Below, piece by piece: positions 41,101 through 52,979 of a DNA stretch of 64,000 nucleotides. Source of the DNA: Auanema rhodensis. Taxonomy: Eukaryota; Nematoda; Chromadorea; Rhabditida; Rhabditidae. Within the stretch, counting starts at the first letter, position 1. Each line of letters begins with the position of its first letter. Under the pieces are notes generated by a model. That model was given only the letters and a program-made list of their open reading frames with translations, was not told the DNA's origin and searched no databases. Both the position numbers and the translations under genes were made by a program. The stretch is from the NCBI GenBank assembly GCA_964057225.1, contig OZ059895.1, forward strand, positions 4,836,001 to 4,900,000, written 5' to 3'.

Positions 41101-44100
41101 GAAAAATGATGCATTAGTGTATGTTGAGTTTCCATGTACACTCAACATTGCTTCCAAAAACATTTTGACAAAAATTTTTTCGAAAAATTTCAAAATAATT
41201 TAGCAAAAAGTAGATGTTTTTAGATTCTTTTTTTCAAGGCAAAGACGATGGACAATGTTATTCAACGAAAAAATTAATTCTTCAGGGTGAAAATCGAGGA
41301 TATAAGTGTGAACTTATATCAGTTGATATCTCGGTGCATTTTTAAGCTAGCGCAAATCTGATAACACAGATCGACGCAGCTTAAAAATCCGCATCGAATG
41401 CACTATACTACATTGAGAAACGCTCAATACAAAAATTAGTTATGATCGTTTGAAAAATGATGCATTAGTGTATGTTGAGTTTCCATGTACACTCAACATT
41501 GCTTTCAAAAACATTTTGACAAAAATTTTTTCGAAAAATTTCAAAATAATTTAGCAAAAAGTAGATGTTTTTAGATTCCTTTTCTCAAGGCAAAGACGAT
41601 GGACAATGTTATTCAACGAAAAAATTAATTCTTCAGGGTGAAAATCGAGGATATAAGTGTGAACTTATATCAGTTGATATCTCGGTGCATTTTCAAGCTA
41701 GCGCAAATCTGATAACACAGATCGACGCAGCTTAAAAATCCGCATTTAATGCACTATACTACATTGAAAAACGCTTAATACAAAAATTAGTTATGATCGT
41801 TCGAAAAATGATGCATTAGTGTATGTTGAGTTTCCATGTACACTCAACATTGCTTCCAAAAACATTTTGACAAAAATTTTTTCGAAAAATTTCAAAATAA
41901 TTTAGCAAAAAGTAGATGTTTTTAGATTCTTTTTTTCAAGGCAAAGACGATGGACAATGTTATTCAACGAAAAAATTAATTCTTCAGGGTGAAAATCGAG
42001 GATATAAGTGTGAACTTATATCAGTTGATATCTCGGTGCATTTTTAAGCTAGCGCAAATCTGATAACACAGATCGACGCAGCTTAAAAATCCGCATCGAA
42101 TGCACTATACTTCATTGAGAAACGCTTAATACAAAAATTAGTTATGATCGTTTGAAAAATGATGCATTAGTGTATGTTGAGTTTCCATGTACACTCAACA
42201 TTGCTTCCAAAAACATTTTGACAAAAATTTTTTCGAAAAATTTCAAAATAATTTAGCAAAAAGTAGATGTTTTTAGATTCTTTTTTTCAAGGCAAAGACG
42301 ATGGACAATGTTATTCAACGAAAAAATTAATTCTTCAGGGTGAAAATCGAGGATATAAGTGTGAACTTATATCAGTTGATATCTCGGTGCATTTTTAAGC
42401 TAGCGCAAATCTGATAACACAGATCGACGCAGCTTAAAAATCCGCATCGAATGCACTATACTACATTGAGAAACGCTCAATACAAAAATTAGTTATGATC
42501 GTTTGAAAAATGATGCATTAGTGTATGTTGAGTTTCCATGTACACTCAACATTGCTTCCAAAAACATTTTGACAAAAATTTTTTCGAAAAATTTCAGAAT
42601 AATTTAGCAAAAAGTAGATGTTTTTAGATTCTTTTTTTCAAGGCAAAGACGATGGACAATGTTTTTCAACGAAAAAATTAATTCTTCAGGGTGAAAATCG
42701 AGGATATAAGTGTGAACTTATATCAGTTGATATCTCGGTGCATTTTCAAGCTAGCGCAAATCTGATAACACAGATCGACGCAGCTTAAAAATCCGCATTT
42801 AATGCACTATACTACATTGAAAAACGCTTAATACGAAAATTAGTTATGATCGTTCGAAAAATGATGCATTAGTGTATGTTGAGTTTCCATGTACACTCAA
42901 CATTGCTTCCAAAAACATTTTGACAAAAATTTTTTCGAAAAATTTCAAAATAATTTAGCAAAAAGTAGATGTTTTTAGATTCTTTTTTTCAAGGCAAAGA
43001 CGATGGACAATGTTATTCAACGAAAAAATTAATTCTTCAGGGTGAAAATCGAGGATATAAGTGTGAACTTATATCAGTTGATATCTCGGTGCATTTTTAA
43101 GCTAGCGCAAATCTGATAACACAGATCGACGCAGCTTAAAAATCCGCATCGAATGCACTATACTTCATTGAGTAACGCTTAATACAAAAATTAGTTATGA
43201 TCGTTTGAAAAATGATGCATTAGTGTATGTTGAGTTTCCATGTACACTCAACATTGCTTCCAAAAACATTTTGACAAAAATTTTTTCGAAAAATTTCAAA
43301 ATAATTTAGCAAAAAGTAGATGTTTTTAGATTCTTTTTTTCAAGGCAAAGACGATGGACAATGTTATTCAACGAAAAAATTAATTCTTCAGGGTGAAAAT
43401 CGAGGATATAAGTGTGAACTTATATCAGTTGATATCTCGGTGCATTTTTAAGCTAGCGCAAATCTGATAACACAGATCGACGCAGCTTAAAAATCCGCAT
43501 CGAATGCACTATACTACATTGAGAAACGCTCAATACAAAAATTAGTTATGATCGTTTGAAAAATGATGCATTAGTGTATGTTGAGTTTCCATGTACACTC
43601 AACATTGCTTCCAAAAACATTTTGACAAAAATTTTTTCGAAAAATTTCAGAATAATTTAGCAAAAAGTAGATGTTTTTAGATTCTTTTTTTCAAGGCAAA
43701 GACGATGGACAATGTTTTTCAACGAAAAAATTAATTCTTCAGGGTGAAAATCGAGGATATAAGTGTGAACTTATATCAGTTGATATCTCGGTGCATTTTC
43801 AAGCTAGCGCAAATCTGATAACACAGATCGACGCAGCTTAAAAATCCGCATTTAATGCACTATACTACATTGAAAAACGCTTAATACGAAAATTAGTTAT
43901 GATCGTTCGAAAAATGATGCATTAGTGTATGTTGAGTTTCCATGTACACTCAACATTGCTTCCAAAAACATTTTGACAAAAATTTTTTCGAAAAATTTCA
44001 AAATAATTTAGCAAAAAGTAGATGTTTTTAGATTCTTTTTTTCAAGGCAAAGACGATGGACAATGTTATTCAACGAAAAAATTAATTCTTCAGGGTGAAA

Positions 44101-47100
44101 ATCGAGGATATAAGTGTGAACTTATATCAGTTGATATCTCGGTGCATTTTTAAGCTAGCGCAAATCTGATAACACAGATCGACGCAGCTTAAAAATCCGC
44201 ATCGAATGCACTATACTTCATTGAGTAACGCTTAATACAAAAATTAGTTATGATCGTTTGAAAAATGATGCATTAGTGTATGTTGAGTTTCCATGTACAC
44301 TCAACATTGCTTCCAAAAACATTTTGACAAAAATTTTTTCGAAAAATTTCAAAATAATTTAGCAAAAAGTAGATGTTTTTAGATTCTTTTTTTCAAGGCA
44401 AAGACGATGGACAATGTTATTCAACGAAAAAATTAATTCTTCAGGGTGAAAATCGAGGATATAAGTGTGAACTTATATCAGTTGATATCTCGGTGCATTT
44501 TTAAGCTAGCGCAAATCTGATAACACAGATCGACGCAGCTTAAAAATCCGCATCGAATGCACTATACTACATTGAGAAACGCTCAATACAAAAATTAGTT
44601 ATGATCGTTTGAAAAATGATGCATTAGTGTATGTTGAGTTTCCATGTACACTCAACATTGCTTCCAAAAACATTTTGACAAAAATTTTTTCGAAAAATTT
44701 CAAAATAATTTAGCAAAAAGTAGATGTTTTTAGATTCTTTTTTTCAAGGCAAAGACGATGGACAATGTTTTTCAACGAAAAAATTAATTCTTCAGTGTGA
44801 AAATCGAGGATATAAGTGTGAACTTATATCAGTTGATATCTCGGTGCATTTTCAAGCTAGCGCAAATCTGATAACACAGATCGACGCAGCTTAAAAATCC
44901 GCATCGAATGCACTATACCTCATTGAGAAACGCTTAATACAAAAATTAGTTATGATCGTTTGAAAAATGATGCATTAGTGTATGTTGAGTTTCCATGTAC
45001 ACTCAACATTGCTTCCAAAAACATTTTGACAAAAATTTTTTCGAAAAATTTCAAAATAATTTAGCAAAAAGTAGATGTTTTTAGATTCCTTTTCTCAAGG
45101 CAAAGACGATGGACAATGTTATTCAACGAAAAAATTAATTCTTCAGGGTGAAAATCGAGGATATAAGTGTGAACTTATATCAGTTGATATCTCGGTGCAT
45201 TTTCAAGCTAGCGCAAATCTGATAACACAGATCGACGCAGCTTAAAAATCCGCATTTAATGCACTATACTACATTGAAAAACGCTTGATACAAAAATTAG
45301 TTATGATCGTTCGAAAAATGATGCATTAGTGTATGTTGAGTTTCCATGTACACTCAACATTGCTTCCAAAAACATTTTGACAAAAATTTTTTCGAAAAAT
45401 TTCAAAATAATTTAGCAAAAAGTAGATGTTTTTAGATTCTTTTTTTCAAGGCAAAGACGATGGACAATGTTATTCAACGAAAAAATTAATTCTTCAGGGT
45501 GAAAATCGAGGATATAAGTGTGAACTTATATCAGTTGATATCTCGGTGCATTTTTAAGCTAGCGCAAATCTGATAACACAGATCGACGCAGCTTAAAAAT
45601 CCGCATCGAATGCACTATACTACATTGAGAAACGCTCAATACAAAAATTAGTTATGATCGTTTGAAAAATGATGCATTAGTGTATGTTGAGTTTCCATGT
45701 ACACTCAACATTGCTTCCAAAAACATTTTGACAAAAATTTTTTCGAAAAATTTCAGAATAATTTAGCAAAAAGTAGATGTTTTTAGATTCTTTTTTTCAA
45801 GGCAAAGACGATGGACAATGTTTTTCAACGAAAAAATTAATTCTTCAGGGTGAAAATCGAGGATATAAGTGTGAACTTATATCAGTTGATATCTCGGTGC
45901 ATTTTCAAGCTAGCGCAAATCTGATAACACAGATCGACGCAGCTTAAAAATCCGCATTTAATGCACTATACTACATTGAAAAACGCTTAATACAAAAATT
46001 AGTTATGATCGTTCGAAAAATGATGCATTAGTGTATGTTGAGTTTCCATGTACACTCAACATTGCTTCCAAAAACATTTTGACAAAAATTTTTTCGAAAA
46101 ATTTCAAAATAATTTAGCAAAAAGTAGATGTTTTTAGATTCTTTTTTTCAAGGCAAAGACGATGGACAATGTTATTCAACGAAAAAATTAATTCTTCAGG
46201 GTGAAAATCGAGGATATAAGTGTGAACTTATATCAGTTGATATCTCGGTGCATTTTTAAGCTAGCGCAAATCTGATAACACAGATCGACGCAGCTTAAAA
46301 ATCCGCATCGAATGCACTATACTTCATTGAGAAACGCTTAATACAAAAATTAGTTATGATCGTTTGAAAAATGATGCATTAGTGTATGTTGAGTTTCCAT
46401 GTACACTCAACATTGCTTCCAAAAACATTTTGACAAAAATTTTTTCGAAAAATTTCAAAATAATTTAGCAAAAAGTAGATGTTTTTAGATTCTTTTTTTC
46501 AAGGCAAAGACGATGGACAATGTTATTCAACGAAAAAATTAATTCTTCAGGGTGAAAATCGAGGATATAAGTGTGAACTTATATCAGTTGATATCTCGGT
46601 GCATTTTTAAGCTAGCGCAAATCTGATAACACAGATCGACGCAGCTTAAAAATCCGCATCGAATGCACTATACTACATTGAGAAACGCTCAATACAAAAA
46701 TTAGTTATGATCGTTTGAAAAATGATGCATTAGTGTATGTTGAGTTTCCATGTACACTCAACATTGCTTCCAAAAACATTTTGACAAAAATTTTTTCGAA
46801 AAATTTCAGAATAATTTAGCAAAAAGTAGATGTTTTTAGATTCTTTTTTTCAAGGCAAAGACGATGGACAATGTTTTTCAACGAAAAAATTAATTCTTCA
46901 GGGTGAAAATCGAGGATATAAGTGTGAACTTATATCAGTTGATATCTCGGTGCATTTTCAAGCTAGCGCAAATCTGATAACACAGATCGACGCAGCTTAA
47001 AAATCCGCATTTAATGCACTATACTACATTGAAAAACGCTTAATACAAAAATTAGTTATGATCGTTCGAAAAATGATGCATTAGTGTATGTTGAGTTTCC

Positions 47101-47651
47101 ATGTACACTCAACATTGCTTCCAAAAACATTTTGACAAAAATTTTTTCGAAAAATTTCAAAATAATTTAGCAAAAAGTAGATGTTTTTAGATTCTTTTTT
47201 TCAAGGCAAAGACGATGGACAATGTTATTCAACGAAAAAATTAATTCTTCAGGGTGAAAATCGAGGATATAAGTGTGAACTTATATCAGTTGATATCTCG
47301 GTGCATTTTTAAGCTAGCGCAAATCTGATAACACAGATCGACGCAGCTTAAAAATCCGCATCGAATGCACTATACTTCATTGAGAAACGCTTAATACAAA
47401 AATTAGTTATGATCGTTTGAAAAATGATGCATTAGTGTATGTTGAGTTTCCATGTACACTCAACATTGCTTCCAAAAACATTTTGACAAAAATTTTTTCG
47501 AAAAATTTCAAAATAATTTAGCAAAAAGTAGATGTTTTTAGATTCTTTTTTTCAAGGCAAAGACGATGGACAATGTTATTCAACGAAAAAATTAATTCTT
47601 CAGGGTGAAAATCGAGGATATAAGTGTGAACTTATATCAGTTGATATCTCG
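38175..47651. repeat. Trimer higher-order repeat (1053 bp x9)
   Basis: The monomer carrying TACATTGAGAAACGCTCAATAC begins at 38175, 39228, 40281, 41334, 42387, 43440, 44493, 45546 and 46599, and again at 47652: exactly 1053 bp every time. Sub-variants are shared by neighbouring units, for example TTGCTTTCAAAAAC in units 1-4 and TTTCAGAATAATTTAG with GTTTTTCAACG in most later ones. TTGAGTAACG and AATACGAAAATTAG each occur twice, 1053 bp apart. The register breaks after 47652, where the marker next recurs after two monomers. Confidence 0.85.
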
Positions 47652-49566
47652 GTGCATTTTTAAGCTAGCGCAAATCTGATAACACAGATCGACGCAGCTT
47701 AAAAATCCGCATCGAATGCACTATACTACATTGAGAAACGCTCAATACAAAAATTAGTTATGATCGTTTGAAAAATGATGCATTAGTGTATGTTGAGTTT
47801 CCATGTACACTCAACATTGCTTCCAAAAACATTTTGACAAAAATTTTTTCGAAAAATTTCAAAATAATTTAGCAAAAAGTAGATGTTTTTAGATTCTTTT
47901 TTTCAAGGCAAAGACGATGGACAATGTTATTCAACGAAAAAATTAATTCTTCAGGGTGAAAATCGAGGATATAAGTGTGAACTTATATCAGTTGATATCT
48001 CGGTGCATTTTTAAGCTAGCGCAAATCTGATAACACAGATCGACGCAGCTTAAAAATCCGCATCGAATGCACTATACTACATCGAGAAACGCTTGATACA
48101 AAAATTAGTTATGATCGTTTGAAAAATGATGCATTAGTGTATGTTGAGTTTCCATGTACACTCAACATTGCTTCCAAAAACATTTTGACAAAAATTTTTT
48201 CGAAAAATTTCAAAATAATTTAGCAGAAAGTAGATGTTTTTAGATTCTTTTTTTCAAGGCAAAGACGATGGACAATGTTATTCAACGAAAAAATTAATTC
48301 TTCAGGGTGAAAATCGAGGATATAAGTGTGAACTTATATCAGTTGATATCTCGGTGCATTTTTAAGCTAGCGCAAATCTGATAACACAGATCGACGCAGC
48401 TTAAAAATCCGCATCGAATGCACTATACTACATTGAGAAACGCTCAATACAAAAATTAGTTATGATCGTTTGAAAAATGATGCATTAGTGTATGTTGAGT
48501 TTCCATGTACACTCAACATTGCTTCCAAAAACATTTTGACAAAAATTTTTTCGAAAAATTTCAGAATAATTTAGCAAAAAGTAGATGTTTTTAGATTCTT
48601 TTTTTCAAGGCAAAGACGATGGACAATGTTTTTCAACGAAAAAATTAATTCTTCAGTGTGAAAATCGAGGATATAAGTGTGAACTTATATCAGTTGATAT
48701 CTCGGTGCATTTTCAAGCTAGCGCAAATCTGATAACACAGATCGACGCAGCTTAAAAATCCGCATCGAATGCACTATACCTCATTGAGAAACGCTTAATA
48801 CAAAAATTAGTTATGATCGTTTGAAAAATGATGCATTAGTGTATGTTGAGTTTCCATGTACACTCAACATTGCTTCCAAAAACATTTTGACAAAAATTTT
48901 TTCGAAAAATTTCAAAATAATTTAGCAAAAAGTAGATGTTTTTAGATTCCTTTTTTCAAGGCAAAGACGATGGACAATGTTATTCAACGAAAAAATTAAT
49001 TCTTCAGGGTGAAAATCGAGGTTATAAGTGTGAACTTATATCAGTTGATATCTCGGTGCATTTTCAAGCTAGCGCAAATCTGATAACACAGATCGACGCA
49101 GCTTAAAAATCCGCATCGAATGCACTATACTTCATTGAGAAACGCTTAATACAAAAATTAGTTATGATCGTTTGAAAAATGATGCATTAGTGTATGTTGA
49201 GTTTCCATGTACACTCAACATTGCTTCCAAAAACATTTTGACAAAAATTTTTTCGAAAAATTTCAAAATAATTTAGCAAAAAGTAGATGTTTTTAGATTC
49301 CTTTTTTCAAGGCAAAGACGATGGACAATGTTATTCAACGAAAAAATTAATTCTTCAGGGTGAAAATCGAGGATATAAGTGTGAACTTATATCAGTTGAT
49401 ATCTCGGTGCATTTTTAAGCTAGCGCAAATCTGATAACACAGATCGACGCAGCTTAAAAATCCGCATCGAATGCACTATACTACATTGAGAAACGCTTAA
49501 TACAAAAATTAGTTATGATCGTTTGAAAAATAGAATTTTTTTACTATAATAAGACGTAAAAAAGAG

Positions 49567-49725
49567 ATTATATTTATTCGACTGTTAGCTATATTGTTTA
49601 CATTGACCTCACGTTACAAAAAAAAAATTTTTTTGAATAGGGTAATAAGACCGTGGGAAAGGCGGGCTTTAAGTATTGGCGGGAACCGGGTTCTCAAGTA
49701 AATTCTATCAGTAAAACACTTCATA
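49567..49725 (+). repeat. Left inverted terminal repeat of DIRS copy 2
   Basis: Counterpart of the left ITR of copy 1, one base shorter in the A-run. It has GTTACAAAA where copy 1 has ATTACAAAA, agreeing here with the right ITR of copy 1. Its right-end partner has been lost. Confidence 0.88.
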
Positions 49726-49911
49726 ATTTCTAAAAAGTTAAAGGGGATACAAAACGATACTGACAGAGAGATCTTCGGATAAGGATGAGCAGGATCTATC
49801 TTCTTGGAACTGGGTTCTTCGAGGGGCGTCGGAATCTAAAGAAAAACGTAATCTAGAGAGCGCGAGGAAGGGACTCCGTAGGTGGAGACCAAGGGGTGGA
49901 AGGTGGGACTC
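49726..49911. other. Non-coding segment between left ITR and ICR, copy 2
   Basis: Near-identical to the corresponding segment of copy 1; nothing further recognised in it. Confidence 0.55.
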
Positions 49912-49987
49912 CAGTCGAATAAATATAATCTCTTTTTTACGTCTTATTATAGTAAAAAAATTCTATTATATTTATTCGACTGTTAGC
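49912..49987. repeat. Internal complementary region of DIRS copy 2
   Basis: The left half (49912-49964) is an exact complement of this copy's left terminus, including TTTTTTACGTCTTATTATAG, where copy 1 has drifted. The right half (from 49965) is complementary to the right terminus as seen in copy 1. The recombinase stop (49983-49985) lies inside it. Confidence 0.88.
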
Positions 49988-50832
49988 TAGTTAAAGAAAA
50001 TAAGGAGTCCTGGAAAGAGCGTCTCTTGCAATAGTGTTTGAAGAAGGTGCTTTCCGAGGCCCAGTTAGCTGCGTCTAAGATAGTTTTGACAGGCAGTCCA
50101 TTCTTAAAAGCTTTGGACGTAGCGGCAGCACGTACTGAGTGAGCTTTGAATTTTGTGGGGATTCCCGCTTCTTCTAGGCAAGTTCTAATCCAACCCGCTA
50201 CCGTAGTTGCGACTACTGGTTCTCCTCTGTTAATGCTAACTAGAAGGTTTCGCGATCGACGAGTATGCATGGTAGCCGTCAGGTAGGCATTTATGCAATC
50301 AATGGGGCAGACAAGAGGGCGTTCTGAATGGCTTTCGAAACAAGCTTCGCGGGGAGGGCCCTTGCCCCTATTCTTGTTCCTGAATTCGATGAAGAAGGTG
50401 ACCCCTCGTGTGTCAAAGCATTGTAGTTACGGAATAGTGTTCAGCGAGAAGGCAGAGAGCCGCCCTTGCTGTAGCAGCTGAGGAAAAACCGTTGTTCTCT
50501 GCTCGATGGGCTAAGAAATTGGCAACAGTTTTTGCATTGGGGATGAACTCGATCTGGGATAGCTTGCAATAATTCTCCCAAGCTTTGTAAGCCGTGTTAT
50601 ATTGTTTTCGGGTACCAGGAGCGAAAGCGTTTACCAATAGTAGTTTGGTCTGGTCCGATATTCCTTCTATGTTGGCGGTGAAATCCTCCACGCCGCCAGG
50701 AAAAAATTTCTTGTCCCCAGGAGGGGGTGAGAGTTGCCTTTCTTGTCTTGGAGAAGGCTGGGATGATGGAGGCTCATTGGGGGTTCCTGGACTAGTTGGG
50801 ACAGAAGGGGAAACCAGATCTGGCTTTTCCAA
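49983..50832 (-). pseudogene. DIRS tyrosine recombinase, disrupted copy 2
   Basis: Same gene as in copy 1, but bases equivalent to 14346-14586 are replaced by five bases (50420-50424). The net 236-bp loss removes residues of about 137-217, including catalytic R204, and shifts the frame. What remains is an N-terminal fragment (50413-50832, ending in a few foreign residues) and a C-terminal fragment (49983-50270) that still holds the HSVR, W and Y residues. Neither piece can be an active recombinase. Apart from the deletion, the two fragments match copy 1 except for a single substitution, N to T in the core-binding part. Confidence 0.92.
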
Positions 50833-52379
50833 AGTGGAGCGATCAGGATGGCCTGTCGTCCTGAGTCTGCCAACTTGTTGATGGTCCTCTTGAGGAGGTG
50901 GAAGGGCGGGAAGACGAAGAGAAGTCCTTGCGGCAGCAGTTTCCAGTTGTGAGAGAAGGCGTCTACGCAGAATGCGTTCTCGTCTAGAAGGAAAGAGCAG
51001 TAAAGTGGTGCCTTTGCGTTCCAGGAGGATGCAAAAAGATCAAATGTAGGGGTACCGAATCTTTGGAAAATACTCGCAGTCGTCTCCGGATGGAGGGACC
51101 AATCTTCGTGAAGGCATCTACCCCTGGAGAGTTGGTCTGCGATGTGATTCAGTCTGCCGGCGATGTGCGTTGCTCTGACTCGGATATTGCGCTCCCTGCA
51201 GAAGTGCCAGAGCTTACGGGCTATTTCCGAACCTCGTTCTGAGGCCGAGCCACCCCGCCTGTTGATGTAAGTTATCGCCGATGTGTTATCGATTAACAGT
51301 AACACGTCAATATTGCACCACTCAGTGCCGAAATGGACCAGGGCTTTGAAGGCCGCAATAAGTTCCAACCAGTTTATGTGATAAGCATATTTCTCCTCGA
51401 TTGACCATTTCCCTGAGATAGTGTTGCCTTCCCATGATGCTCCATATCCTTCACCGGAGGCGTCCGATGTAATGGACAGGGATGGAGAGAAGGGTACAAG
51501 TGAACTCGGGGAGCCTAGTGTGCAAGATTCTTCTGATAGGAAGGCACGTAAGGTATCCCGAAGGTCTCCTACAATAGAGACCTGAGCGGAGAGCTCGTTG
51601 GGGTCGTTTAGGTTGGGAAAACCTATGTCTCGTAAATCTCTTTGAGTTTGTCTAACCCAAAAGGAAAAATGTGGGTGTACCACAGTGGCGAAGTTGATTC
51701 TCCCGAGGAGGGAGGCCAGTTTCCGGAGTGGGGAGGCCTGGGATCTGAGAAGGACCGACAGGGAGGTGCTTATAGCCTCCCGTTTCTCTGTTGGCAGGCG
51801 CCATTCAAGTGAGCGCGTGTCTATTTCTAAACCTAGAAAATCGAGCGATTGGGTAGGGCTTAAGATGGATTTAAGCATGTTAATAGAGAAACCCGCGTCA
51901 CGGAATAGATCTATAGCACGAGACGCATGATCGGCCACTCTTGTGGCTGACCTGTCTAGAAAAAGCCAGTCGTCAAGGTAGTTGATTAGGCGAATTCCCT
52001 GATCCCTGAGGAGCGCTGCAAGCACCCTCATCAGCTTATGAAACACGTATGGGGCTGCGTTTAGGCCGAAAGGAAGGACGCAGAACACGTATGATCTGCC
52101 CTCTATATCAAAGCCCAGGTAGGGTTGATGTTCTATTGCCACAGGGATAGAATGATAGGCCGACTGGAAGTCCACCTTGCATAACCAATCATTGCGTTGC
52201 AACACCGATGGGAGGTCCCTAACGGATTCCAGCTTGAACCGGGGTGTCTCTATGAAGGTGTTAAGCGTCTTCAAGTTGAGGATAAAGCGGCTGGACCCAT
52301 CGGACTTGGGTACTAGAAAAGTAGAGAACCGGAAGATCCTTTCCCCAGGTCTAGCCGGTCTGATTGCCCCCGTCTCCAA
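50667..52379 (-). CDS. DIRS RT-RNase H-methyltransferase-like ORF, copy 2
   Basis: Uninterrupted and almost identical to copy 1 (one visible change in the 570-residue stretch from the TTG at 52379: P to S in the NELPAQ segment). YLDD, the RNase H D/E/D/D residues and the FPPF motif of the C-terminal domain are all intact. As in copy 1, the frame stays open upstream of 52379 without an AUG, here into the 3' part of ORF1. Because the element has lost its 5' end, expression would need a neighbouring promoter. The protein could in principle still act in trans. Confidence 0.92.
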   Translation of the reverse strand: METGAIRPARPGERIFRFSTFLVPKSDGSSRFILNLKTLNTFIETPRFKLESVRDLPSVLQRNDWLCKVDFQSAYHSIPVAIEHQPYLGFDIEGRSYVFCVLPFGLNAAPYVFHKLMRVLAALLRDQGIRLINYLDDWLFLDRSATRVADHASRAIDLFRDAGFSINMLKSILSPTQSLDFLGLEIDTRSLEWRLPTEKREAISTSLSVLLRSQASPLRKLASLLGRINFATVVHPHFSFWVRQTQRDLRDIGFPNLNDPNELSAQVSIVGDLRDTLRAFLSEESCTLGSPSSLVPFSPSLSITSDASGEGYGASWEGNTISGKWSIEEKYAYHINWLELIAAFKALVHFGTEWCNIDVLLLIDNTSAITYINRRGGSASERGSEIARKLWHFCRERNIRVRATHIAGRLNHIADQLSRGRCLHEDWSLHPETTASIFQRFGTPTFDLFASSWNAKAPLYCSFLLDENAFCVDAFSHNWKLLPQGLLFVFPPFHLLKRTINKLADSGRQAILIAPLWKSQIWFPLLSQLVQEPPMSLHHPSLLQDKKGNSHPLLGTRNFFLAAWRISPPT

Positions 52380-52509
52380 AAGCTCCGCAAGGAGAGGGTT
52401 AGCCGGAAGGGATTGCGGTAACGATGTCAGATTTGACAGAAGGCGCTTAGGTTTACTCCCTGCGAAAGGGAGGCGGTAGCCTTTTACCGTCTGAAGGATA
52501 TCCTGGTCT

Positions 52510-52979
52510 TTAGAGAGGGAACCCCAAAAGTCTAGGTGGGACGAAAGAGCACCTGCTATAGGAGTTAGCCTTGTGGATGGGTCGTGTTGATGGTCCAGAT
52601 CGATGGTTCGATGACGGTCTTGGACGTTGATGATCTCGGGAACTTGAATTGGTTCTTGAGTTTCTAGAGAGTTCAGAGAAAGCCGAGATTTCTGCCCTTA
52701 GCTTCTTTCCGAAGAGTTCCGGGACTGAGTCCTGAGAATAAAGATTAATAGACGTTGGTCGCTTATGGCATCCTACCTCCTGAGAGTTGTCGAGAGACAT
52801 GGTAGAACCGTAGAGCGGGGCCCTTTTGTAGCTAGGCATAGCCTTGATGGGCTGAGAGTACTTCATTTTAAGAAGTGCGATCTCTCTGAGGTGAGTATAA
52901 TCCGTCTTGATATTGGCGCTGAGGAATCTTTCTGTCACGTTGATGTATGCCTGTTGTTTGGAGGAAAGTGGAGACTTGT
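52510..52979 (-). pseudogene. DIRS ORF1, 5'-truncated copy 2
   Basis: Only the 3' half of ORF1 remains, entering from the truncation point at 52979. After SRNSRT the frame continues differently from copy 1 because of five additional bases (AATTG near 52648-52652). It ends at 52510 instead of the equivalent of 16727, overlapping the RT frame by more than 150 nt. In this arrangement RT is in the +1 frame relative to ORF1, whereas it is -1 in copy 1. Which version is ancestral cannot be decided from two copies. Confidence 0.8.

Larger units (their letters stand above)
17871..49531. repeat. Satellite array, middle block (~88 monomers with higher-order repeats)
   Basis: Continuation of the same ~351-bp satellite in the same orientation and phase as the left block. 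Local variant classes dominate successive zones: GAGGTTATAAG with TTCTTTGAG at about 20-26 kb; CCTTTTCTCAAGG with ATTGAAAAACG and GTTCGAAAAATG at about 26-36 kb; CGCATTTAATGC at about 34-47 kb; CGCTCAATAC once per trimer at 38-48 kb. A 1404-bp offset links the CGCATTTAATGC copies at 34.37 and 35.78 kb. No gene is supported within the block; the only non-satellite DNA is the pair of 382-bp inserts at 19670 and 21461. Confidence 0.97.
49532..52979 (-). mobile_element. DIRS-like retrotransposon, truncated copy 2
   Basis: 3,448 bp of the same element as copy 1, nearly identical at base level and in the same orientation. The left end joins the satellite at the same monomer position (GTTTGAAAAAT, then AGAATTTTTTT). 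Differences from copy 1: a 236-bp net deletion in the recombinase with a 5-base filler, five extra bases (AATTG) at the ORF1/RT overlap, and loss of everything 5' of mid-ORF1, including the right ITR (734 bp in copy 1). Homology stops at 52979, and the DNA beyond is neither satellite nor DIRS. The copy cannot be autonomous because it lacks a 5' end and a working recombinase. Confidence 0.93.

Noticed and set aside
13457..52979. DIRS copies as the two ends of one larger composite element
   Set aside because: Both copies have the same orientation and copy 1 has both of its own termini; the DNA between them is satellite, so they are separate copies.
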